Source of the DNA: an uncultured Eubacteriales bacterium
GTDB taxonomy: Bacteria > Bacillota > Clostridia > Oscillospirales > CAG-272
Reading direction: 5' to 3'
NCBI GenBank assembly: GCA_934467435.1
Contig: CAKSLR010000011.1
Span: 1-20,889, forward strand
Length of the DNA: 20,889 nucleotides
The notes beneath the pieces are model-generated. The model did no database searches. It was not told the DNA's origin and saw only the letters and a program-made list of their open reading frames with translations. The translations under genes and the position numbers were made by a program. Positions 15,634-20,889 of this stretch are shown piece by piece; within the stretch, counting starts at the first letter, position 1, and every line of letters begins with the position of its first letter.

Positions 15634-15662
15634 ATTATAGCCGAAAGCCCCGCCGCTGTCAA
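15634..15662 (-). promoter_or_regulatory. Consensus sigma-A promoter of the MATE gene
   Basis: On the minus strand TTGACA (15657-15662), a 17-bp spacer and TATAAT (15634-15639) are all perfect. The -10 lies 32 bp upstream of ATG 15601. No operator-like palindrome was seen over it. Confidence 0.9.
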
Positions 15663-15702
15663 GAGGCGGGGGCGACTTTTTTCGTGAATTTCCGGAAAAC
15701 GA

Positions 15703-15731
15703 TTGACAATGCGGGAAAAAAGAGTTACAAT
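15703..15731 (+). promoter_or_regulatory. Sigma-A promoter of the MFS gene
   Basis: TTGACA (15703-15708), a 17-bp spacer and TACAAT (15726-15731, five of six) lie 40 bp upstream of the ATG at 15772. It faces away from the MATE promoter, with 40 bp between the two -35 elements. Confidence 0.85.
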
Positions 15732-15771
15732 GGTGGATATTCGCTGACGATGACAGAAAGGATTTCCTCTG

Positions 15772-16992
15772 ATGAAGATAGAAGGAAAACGGGCAGTGCT
15801 TTCCTATACGCTGCTCTTTACGTTTTTGTATTTTACCAGCTATCTGACCCGCATCAATTATGCCGCGGTCATTACCGAAATGGTTGCGGTGGAAGGGGTG
15901 CAGAAATCGCTTGCCTCCCTTGCCCTTACCGCCAGTGCGGTGACCTACGGTTGCGGGCAGTTGCTCAGTGGTTTTCTTGGCGACCGGGTGGAGCCGAAAC
16001 TCCTGATTTTTGCAGGGCTGCTGACCACCATCACCATGAACCTGCTGCTTCCTTTTGCCCCCTCCCCCTATGTTATGGCGGTGATCTGGGGGGTCAACGG
16101 CGTGGCACAGGCGTTTATGTGGCCGCCGCTTGTCAAGATCATGTCCTCCCTGTTCTGCAAGGAGGATTATAACCGCGCCTGCGTGGTGGTTTCCTTTGGT
16201 TCCTCGCTCGGTACCATGGCGGTCTATCTGCTTGCCCCTCTCTGCATTGCACTCGGTGGCTGGCGATTTATTTTCTATGCGTCTGCCGCCTGCGCACTGC
16301 TGATGGCGGTGGTCTGGCTGTGGCGCTGCCCCCGTGTGCAGGCGCCGGCAACGGAGGTGTCCGCCGCACCGCAGGAGAAGGCGCGCCTTTCCTTCGGAAT
16401 CTGTGCGCTTCTTGGCGCGGTGATGCTTTCCATCGCCCTGCAGGGGGTGCTGCGGGACGGCGTAACGACCTGGACGCCCTCGTATATCACCGAGACGTTC
16501 CATCTCGATAACAAAGTTGCCATTCTGACGATGGTGGTCATGCCGATTTTCAGTATTCTGACCATCCAACTCACCTCTTTGATCTACCGTCGGCTGATTC
16601 ATTTGGAACTGCTCCTTGCCGGGGTGATGTTTGCCGTCGGTTTTGCCGCAGGGCTTGCTCTCTACCTGACAAACGGCATCTCCCCCGTTCTTTCGGTCCT
16701 GTTTGCCGCTGTGCTGATCGGCTGTATGCACGGGGTCAACTGGGTGCAGACCTGTATGGTACCCCCGACTTTTGCCCGCTTCGGCAACATTTCCTTTGTT
16801 TCGGGACTCCTGAATTTTTCTACCTATATCGGTAGCGCGGCTTCGGCTTACGGCATTGCCGCGTTTTCCGAGCGGTGCGGTTGGAATGCTACGCTCCTGC
16901 TCTGGAGCGGGGTGGCGCTTCTCGGTGCGCTTCTCTGCCTTTCGCTTGTCGCCGTCTGGGGGCGCTTCAAAAAAGAAAACCCCGCGGCATGA
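15772..16992 (+). CDS. MFS transporter, organophosphate:phosphate antiporter-like
   Basis: Major facilitator superfamily carrier of 406 residues with about twelve membrane segments and a central charged loop (about 185-205). Features recalling the GlpT/UhpT-type group are the N-terminal YFTSYLTRINYAAVITEM helix, the GQLLSGFLGDRVEPK segment (the loop 2-3 MFS signature with GD and a basic residue), and SGLLNFSTYIGSAASAYGIA in helix 10-11. Such proteins exchange sugar phosphates or glycerol-3-phosphate for phosphate, but the substrate here is unknown and members of this branch in gut Clostridia are mostly uncharacterised. The start follows AAAGGA. It is a single gene with its own promoter and a bidirectional terminator. 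Confidence 0.85.
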   Translation: MKIEGKRAVLSYTLLFTFLYFTSYLTRINYAAVITEMVAVEGVQKSLASLALTASAVTYGCGQLLSGFLGDRVEPKLLIFAGLLTTITMNLLLPFAPSPYVMAVIWGVNGVAQAFMWPPLVKIMSSLFCKEDYNRACVVVSFGSSLGTMAVYLLAPLCIALGGWRFIFYASAACALLMAVVWLWRCPRVQAPATEVSAAPQEKARLSFGICALLGAVMLSIALQGVLRDGVTTWTPSYITETFHLDNKVAILTMVVMPIFSILTIQLTSLIYRRLIHLELLLAGVMFAVGFAAGLALYLTNGISPVLSVLFAAVLIGCMHGVNWVQTCMVPPTFARFGNISFVSGLLNFSTYIGSAASAYGIAAFSERCGWNATLLLWSGVALLGALLCLSLVAVWGRFKKENPAA

Positions 16993-17031
16993 AAAAAAGA
17001 TCCCTCTCACCGGTGAGAGGGATCTTTTTTT
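16992..17031. terminator. Bidirectional terminator between the MFS gene and pnuC
   Basis: A fully palindromic 40-bp hairpin is centred on ACCGGT (centre 17011/17012), with a GATCCCTCTCAC arm and seven A/T at each end. It fills the gap between the two convergent stop codons exactly and can stop transcription from both sides. Confidence 0.92.
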
Positions 17032-17835
17032 TCACAGCAGGCTCATGTCCGCCGCCTGCTCCTTGTGGGAGCGGATGTATTTGGTCCATTTGATAAAGCC
17101 GTAGGTGGTGTTGGTGAGGTATGCTGCCTTCAGAACCAGCAGAACCCACTGCGCCGAGAGGATGTTGATGGCAGCCTCCAGCAGCGCGCAGATATACCAC
17201 GCAATCCACTGTTCCCGGAAGCGCAGGAGAATGAATACGCCGTTGCAGATGCCCACTGCCGTGGCGCAGGCGTCCAGGTAACAGACAATGTTCTCCAGCG
17301 TTTCGTTGCCGCCGAACAGGTCGGTGGTGATATCCAACCCCGAAAGCAGCCAGCCGACCAGTACCGTGAACGCGACAATGCCGCAGATGACAAGCACCGC
17401 CGCCAGCCCGGAGAGTTTCCGCACCCGCGTGACCTCCCCTTCCATGCGGTCGGGGTGCCGGTGCCAGTTCACAAAACTGATGATGTCAATCGGCAGCCAG
17501 AAGAAAAGGGTGGACGCCATGGTGGCGAACCGATAGGAGAGCAGCAGGCAGATGGCAATTTCGGTCAGTTCGACAAAGACCGAGACAATAAAATTCCACT
17601 TTGACTGCTTCGAGATCAGCAACTCGCACAGCACATTGAGAAAGGTGTCGGCAAGGTAGAGCGCCATAATCAGACCGCCGTTGATGCCGTTGACATCCTC
17701 CTCGGGGAAGAGCACCGCCACGGTGCCCGCCAGAATCAGAACCGTAAAGAACCAGATTTTTTCGTAGGTCGAAAAATAGTGCCAAAGATCCCGAACCCGT
17801 TCGGAAAAAGGTTTTTTAGTTACAGAGGTATTCAT
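17032..17835 (-). CDS. pnuC: PnuC-type nicotinamide riboside (B-vitamin) transporter
   Basis: Membrane facilitator of the PnuC family, which takes up nicotinamide riboside (or thiamine/riboflavin in related branches) that is trapped inside by phosphorylation. The 267 residues include about seven or eight hydrophobic segments. Diagnostic features are VNWHRHPD (122-129) after a helix, the LDACATAVGICNGVFILLRFREQWIAWY block (188-214) and the last helix ending YLTNTTYGFIKW (239-250). The family motif after the N-terminal half (W-x-R) is present as WHR. ATG 17835 has AAGGA seven bases upstream. It is the last gene of a three-gene operon, separated from the preceding stop by a tandem-repeat tract. 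The exact vitamin is not decided by the sequence alone. Confidence 0.88.
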   Translation of the reverse strand: MNTSVTKKPFSERVRDLWHYFSTYEKIWFFTVLILAGTVAVLFPEEDVNGINGGLIMALYLADTFLNVLCELLISKQSKWNFIVSVFVELTEIAICLLLSYRFATMASTLFFWLPIDIISFVNWHRHPDRMEGEVTRVRKLSGLAAVLVICGIVAFTVLVGWLLSGLDITTDLFGGNETLENIVCYLDACATAVGICNGVFILLRFREQWIAWYICALLEAAINILSAQWVLLVLKAAYLTNTTYGFIKWTKYIRSHKEQAADMSLL

Positions 17836-17846
17836 AAAAGTTTCCT

Positions 17847-17902
17847 TTCAGTGTAATTTCTTCAGTGTAATTTCTTCAGTGTAATTTCTTCAGTGTAATT
17901 TC
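17847..17902. repeat. Four perfect 14-bp tandem repeats at the ynbB-pnuC junction
   Basis: The unit TTCAGTGTAATTTC (plus strand) occurs four times without a mismatch. On the minus strand the first copy encodes the last residues and the TGA of the PLP-enzyme gene, and the last copy runs into the pnuC ribosome binding site. The three extra copies add 42 nt. With one copy, the stop would be only 12 nt from the pnuC ATG. Confidence 0.95.
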
Positions 17903-19185
17903 TCGGGGGCAATCAGCCCCGCGTCCATCATTTTTTGCAGCGACATCAGAATGCCCAGTTTGGCGTGGTACCAGGTCAATCCACCCTGAAAGTAGATGGC
18001 ATAGGGCGGGCGGATCGGACCGTCGGCGCTGAGTTCGATGGACGAACCCTGCACAAACGCGCCGGCTGCCATAATGACTTCATCGCCGTACCCCGGCATT
18101 GCCCATGGCTCGGGGCGCACATAACTGTCTACCGGCGCCGCCGCCTGAATACCGGTGCAGAACGCGCACATTCCTTCGCGGGAGCCGAGTTCCACTGCCT
18201 GAATGATGTCGTGGCGCTCTTCTTTTCCGTCCGGCACCACACGGAACCCGAGGCGTTCATAGACATTGGCGGCAAATACCGCCCCTTTCACCGCGCCGGC
18301 AACCACCGTCGGTGCAAAGAAGAAGCCCTGATAAAAGGCGGGCAGAATCCCGAGGTTCGCCCCCACCTCCTGTCCCATACCGGGTGCGCTGAGGCGGAAG
18401 GCGCAGCGCTCCACGCACGTTTTCGTGCCGCAGATGTAACCGCCGACCGGGGCAAGTCCGCCACCCGGGTTTTTGATGAGGGAGCCGACGATCATGTCCG
18501 CCCCGACATCGGAGGGCTCGCGCTCTTCCACAAATTCGCCGTAGCAGTTATCCACCATGCAGATCAGCGACGGCTTGATGCTCTTGACAAACGCAATCAG
18601 CCGCCCGATCTCCTCTACCGAGAAGGAGGGACGGGTCTGGTAGCCCTTCGAGCGCTGAATGGTGACCAGTTTGGTCTTTTCATGGATGGCAGCGCGGATG
18701 CCTTCGTAGTCAAAACTGCCGTCCGGAAGAAGATCCACTTGCCGGTAACTGACGCCGTATTCCTTCAGGGAGCAGGGGGAGGGGCGGATGCCGATGACCT
18801 CCTCCAGCGTATCGTAAGGTTTGCCGACCGGCGAGAGCAATTCGTCCCCCGGCAGCAGGTTGGCGGAAAGTGCCACCGTCAGCGCATGGGTGCCGCAGGT
18901 AATCTGCGGGCGCACGAGCGCCGCTTCGGTGTGAAAGGTGTCGGCATATACCTTCTCCAGCGTTTCCCGCCCCATATCGTCAAAGCCGTAGCCGGTCGTG
19001 GCAGCAAAACAGCTTGCCCCCACGCGGTTTTTCTGCATGGCGGCAATTACTTTCGCCTGGTTATATTCGGCGCGGCGGTCAATTTCCGCAAAGCGCCCGG
19101 CAAGGCCGGAAAGAATGCGCTCCCCGAATGTGAACACCGCGGGCGAAATGCCCATTTCTTCATACATTTTTTGTGTCTGATTCAT
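17890..19185 (-). CDS. YnbB/methionine gamma-lyase family PLP enzyme (annotated elsewhere as aluminium resistance protein)
   Basis: Cytoplasmic fold-type I PLP protein of 431 residues from the family named methionine gamma-lyase-like or aluminium resistance protein (YnbB in Bacillus). Its reaction is not established; the names rest on weak similarity to Cys/Met metabolism enzymes. Visible are QITCGTHAL (94-102) near the cofactor phosphate site, the cofactor-stacking and pyridine-nitrogen region with the aspartate of CMVDNCYGEFVE (D212), and the Schiff-base lysine K238 in GSLIKNPGGGLAPVGGYI. ATG 19185 overlaps the stop of the AbrB-like gene by four bases (ATGA), so it is translationally coupled to it. 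Its last codons lie in the first unit of the downstream tandem repeat. Family assignment is firm, function open. Confidence 0.9.
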   Translation of the reverse strand: MNQTQKMYEEMGISPAVFTFGERILSGLAGRFAEIDRRAEYNQAKVIAAMQKNRVGASCFAATTGYGFDDMGRETLEKVYADTFHTEAALVRPQITCGTHALTVALSANLLPGDELLSPVGKPYDTLEEVIGIRPSPCSLKEYGVSYRQVDLLPDGSFDYEGIRAAIHEKTKLVTIQRSKGYQTRPSFSVEEIGRLIAFVKSIKPSLICMVDNCYGEFVEEREPSDVGADMIVGSLIKNPGGGLAPVGGYICGTKTCVERCAFRLSAPGMGQEVGANLGILPAFYQGFFFAPTVVAGAVKGAVFAANVYERLGFRVVPDGKEERHDIIQAVELGSREGMCAFCTGIQAAAPVDSYVRPEPWAMPGYGDEVIMAAGAFVQGSSIELSADGPIRPPYAIYFQGGLTWYHAKLGILMSLQKMMDAGLIAPEKLH

Positions 19186-19427
19186 CTTGTTTCCGTTTCC
19201 TCCAATTCCCGGAACACGCGCATGGCAGCATCGTGCATCAGTTCCGGTCGCGTAATAATCAAGCCGCTTCGGTCATCTCCCAGCACCAGCAGCGTATCTC
19301 CCGCATGAATGCCGAACAGATTGCGCGCCTCCTTCGGGATGACAATCTGCCCTTTTTCCCCGACCTTCACCGTGCCGAAAATATGCCGTCCGCCGGGAAC
19401 GCCGAGAACGTGTTTGCTGTTTTTCAC
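19182..19427 (-). CDS. AbrB/SpoVT-type DNA-binding regulator
   Basis: Small 81-residue protein with one swapped-hairpin AbrB domain: GTVKVGEKGQIVIPKEARNLFGIHAGDTLLVLGD occupies about residues 18-52, a near-ideal family sequence. A short acidic tail follows (ELEETETR). Such proteins bind DNA as dimers and act as transition-state or sporulation-linked regulators; some are antitoxins, but no toxin gene is adjacent. The start is GTG at 19425-19427, because GGGAGG lies six bases upstream. The frame stays open to 19484, but those 19 extra residues have no ribosome binding site and begin inside the predicted promoter. It heads the operon with the PLP enzyme and pnuC, making autoregulation likely but unproven. 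Confidence 0.88.
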   Translation of the reverse strand: MKNSKHVLGVPGGRHIFGTVKVGEKGQIVIPKEARNLFGIHAGDTLLVLGDDRSGLIITRPELMHDAAMRVFRELEETETR

Positions 19428-19474
19428 ACCGTACCTCCCGGTAGTTATACTTTTCCAACTTGTATGACCGCAAC

Positions 19475-19503
19475 AGTATAGCACGAATCCTTCGGAATGT
19501 CAA
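19475..19503 (-). promoter_or_regulatory. Sigma-A promoter of the AbrB-like/PLP-enzyme/pnuC operon
   Basis: On the minus strand TTGACA (19498-19503), a 17-bp spacer ending in TGC, and TATACT (19475-19480) form a strong extended -10 promoter. The predicted start is near 19468, about 41 nt upstream of the GTG. The -35 overlaps the end of a 15-bp inverted repeat. Confidence 0.9.
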
Positions 19504-19537
19504 GAAAAATCGGCGTAATTTGCGCCGATTTTTCTTG
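19501..19537. repeat. 15-bp inverted repeat abutting the operon -35 element
   Basis: CAAGAAAAATCGGCG (19501-19515) pairs perfectly with 19523-19537, leaving a 7-nt loop. It has a GC core with A and T tracts on both sides, so it could work as a bidirectional terminator isolating the promoter. Its outer three bases are shared with the -35, so it could also be an operator. The oleate hydratase gene already has its own terminator upstream. Confidence 0.75.
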
Positions 19538-19551
19538 AAAACCCGAAAAAT

Positions 19552-19583
19552 ATAGGGTATCATGCGGATAGGGTATCATGAGG
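19552..19583. repeat. Tandem 16-bp direct repeat upstream of the operon promoter
   Basis: ATAGGGTATCATG occurs at 19552-19564 and 19568-19580, inside two 16-bp units that differ at one base. A shorter third copy, AGGGTATC, is at 19601-19608. They lie about 85-140 bp upstream of the predicted start. They may be protein-binding sites or a small duplication; no gene is seen between 19504 and 19641. Confidence 0.7.
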
Positions 19584-19641
19584 AAAAAGGGGGCGGCGAC
19601 AGGGTATCCGAGCCGACCAGACAGGTGGCGCCCCGGCATAT

Positions 19642-19683
19642 AAAAACCCGGCACCGCAACTTTCGTTGCGGTGCCGGGTTTTT
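19642..19683 (-). terminator. Terminator of the oleate hydratase gene
   Basis: A perfect 18-bp stem (19666-19683 with 19642-19659) with a 6-nt loop and a GC-rich core starts five bases after the stop on the minus strand and ends in TTTTT. Confidence 0.92.
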
Positions 19684-19687
19684 CGGG

Positions 19688-20889
19688 TTATTCGATGAGT
19701 CCGCTTTCCTTCAGCAGGATTTCGATGTCGGTGCCGCGCACCTTTTTCATCACAATCTTCAGAAGTTCTTTTTCCTTGAAGGAAAGTTTGATGTCGGTGA
19801 TCGGCTTTTTGTCGATGGCGTAGTAGCAGGCGCGCAGCAGCTCCCGCACATCGTATTTGCTGCCCCAGACCTCGGGCACGCCGCGGTCAATGTCAAGAAG
19901 TGTGTAGACCGATTCCATGCCGGTTCGCATCGAATACTCGGTTGTGAAGATGGTGTCACGGGGCGTTTCGGCAAACTGACCGATAAACGCAAAGTTCACC
20001 GCGCCGTCGGGCACGACCTTCGGGCGGTCGGATTCTTTCCGCGGCTGGAAGAAGGCGTTGATATACGGCATGAAACAGGTGGTGGTGTTACAGGCGTCTT
20101 TTGCCAGAGTTTCGATCCGGTCGTCCGGCACGCCGATGTGGTAGAGCCACTCGCGGCAGACTTCCTCACCCGTGCAGTCCCGCATTGCCTTTTTCACATA
20201 GTTGCCTTCCCGGTCGGTGTGCAGCGAATACAGCCAGACCAGCACCATATTCTTATCCTGGGAGCGGAACTGCGGCTGGCGGTTGATCGTCCAGGAGAGG
20301 TACCAGTTCTCGGTGCTGTCCTTGACCGTGACAATGCCGCCCGTGGTGACTTTGCCGGCGCGCGGGTCACGTTGGCAGACGTTCATGATGTGGCGGATCA
20401 CCTCTTCATCGGATGTGGCAACGGTGGCGCTCATCCAGTTGGTGGCATTTACATCGCCGCAGAAGGCGTCGGGGTTGCCGTACTCTCCGTTCTTTGCCTG
20501 CGCGGCAATGGCTTTCCACATATCCCACGATTCACCCGCCCCGTTCTTCACGCGGGAGAGATCGGGCGCGTGGTTCTGGTCGCCGTAGCAGGAGGTGTCC
20601 GTGCAACATCCGTTGGTGATGAACACCAAATCCTCCTCCAACAGGTCGATGGTGGCTTCCTTGCCGTCCTTCTGATAGACAATCTGCTTTGCCACTTTCC
20701 GCCCGTTCGTGTCGTCAATGATGACGTTTTTCACGTCCATACCGTATTCGATCTGTACACCGTGGGATTCGAGATACTTCACAAGTGGCAGAATCATACT
20801 CTCATACTGGTTATACTTGGTGAACCGCAGCGCGCTGAAGTCGGGCAGCCCGTCAATGTGGTGCACATAGCGGCAGAGGTAGCGCTTCA
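19688..20889 (-). CDS. Oleate hydratase, C-terminal part (start outside window)
   Basis: FAD-dependent fatty acid hydratase of the myosin-cross-reactive antigen (MCRA) family, which adds water to the cis-9 double bond of oleate or linoleate to give 10-hydroxy fatty acids; in gut bacteria this detoxifies unsaturated fatty acids. The frame is open to the window edge, showing 399 of a usual 560-600 residues, so the N-terminal FAD-binding GxGxxG region is not visible. Family segments seen are YVHHIDGLPDFSALRFTKYNQYESMILPL, VFITNGCCTDTSCYGD, the NWYLSWTINRQPQF strand, and the C-terminal cofactor segment FAFIGQFAETPRDTIFTTEYSMRTG. No frameshift or missing segment was noticed. It is closed by its own terminator and appears independent of the downstream operon. 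Confidence 0.93.
   Translation of the reverse strand, partial: KRYLCRYVHHIDGLPDFSALRFTKYNQYESMILPLVKYLESHGVQIEYGMDVKNVIIDDTNGRKVAKQIVYQKDGKEATIDLLEEDLVFITNGCCTDTSCYGDQNHAPDLSRVKNGAGESWDMWKAIAAQAKNGEYGNPDAFCGDVNATNWMSATVATSDEEVIRHIMNVCQRDPRAGKVTTGGIVTVKDSTENWYLSWTINRQPQFRSQDKNMVLVWLYSLHTDREGNYVKKAMRDCTGEEVCREWLYHIGVPDDRIETLAKDACNTTTCFMPYINAFFQPRKESDRPKVVPDGAVNFAFIGQFAETPRDTIFTTEYSMRTGMESVYTLLDIDRGVPEVWGSKYDVRELLRACYYAIDKKPITDIKLSFKEKELLKIVMKKVRGTDIEILLKESGLIE

Noticed and set aside
17847..17902. CRISPR-like array
   Set aside because: The 14-bp units are directly adjacent with no spacers, so this is a minisatellite, not CRISPR.
17935..19308. 457-codon open frame antisense to the PLP enzyme and AbrB-like gene
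   Set aside because: It crosses two well-supported genes on the other strand with no start signal. It is a codon-bias shadow.
19182..19427. AbrB-like protein as antitoxin of a toxin-antitoxin pair
   Set aside because: The neighbouring coupled gene is a 431-residue PLP enzyme, not a small toxin, and the domain reads as a SpoVT/AbrB regulator.
19578..19643. Possible 21-codon plus-strand peptide starting at the second direct repeat
   Set aside because: There is no ribosome binding site, the composition is basic and low-complexity, and it ends at the oleate hydratase terminator. Nothing supports translation.

Overview
The window is a stretch of bacterial chromosome from a fairly GC-rich, Gram-positive, probably endospore-forming member of the Clostridia (Oscillospirales-like by gene content; the exact lineage cannot be fixed without a database). 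Evidence is a spoIIE gene, the hrcA-grpE-dnaK-dnaJ heat-shock cluster with a CIRCE operator, the rny-ymdB pair, an oxygen-sensitive radical-SAM nrdG, consensus sigma-A promoters (TTGACA/TATAAT) and strong GGAGG-type ribosome binding sites. Gene content is mostly core and densely packed. No rRNA, tRNA, CRISPR array, insertion sequence or prophage gene was recognised.

Layout. 1-1881: end of serC and all of serA (serine biosynthesis, 1-nt overlap), closed by a terminator. 1907-4381: spoIIE behind a promoter with an unusual 21-bp spacer and a Spo0A-box match over the -35. 4390-5264 (minus): a cytidylate-kinase-like P-loop protein with an extra C-terminal ParB-like domain. 5318-6382: nrdG-dut, a translationally coupled dNTP-metabolism pair. 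6419-9060 (minus): rny (RNase Y) and ymdB (metallophosphoesterase), driven by a perfect TTGACA-17-TATAAT promoter. 9144-14072: hrcA-grpE-dnaK-dnaJ with promoter, CIRCE operator, a structured dnaK-dnaJ spacer and terminator. 14074-15662 (minus): a MATE exporter. 15703-17031: an MFS transporter resembling organophosphate:phosphate antiporters. 17032-19503 (minus): an operon of an AbrB-like regulator, a YnbB/methionine-gamma-lyase-family PLP enzyme and a PnuC vitamin transporter. 19642-20889 (minus): the C-terminal two thirds of an oleate hydratase.

How the parts work together. SerC and SerA supply two of the three serine pathway steps. HrcA represses its own operon through CIRCE, setting the dose of the DnaK-DnaJ-GrpE chaperone machine. 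RNase Y and YmdB form a pair also linked in Bacillus. SpoIIE would dephosphorylate SpoIIAA to release sigma-F at the sporulation septum. The AbrB-like protein is the first gene of its operon and is a candidate autoregulator of the PLP-enzyme/PnuC unit.

No wholly new multi-gene system stands out. The less ordinary signals are the Spo0A-type spoIIE promoter, the kinase/ParB-like fusion, four perfect 14-bp tandem repeats that begin at the ynbB stop codon, mutually exclusive hairpins between dnaK and dnaJ, and the repeat-rich region upstream of the AbrB operon.
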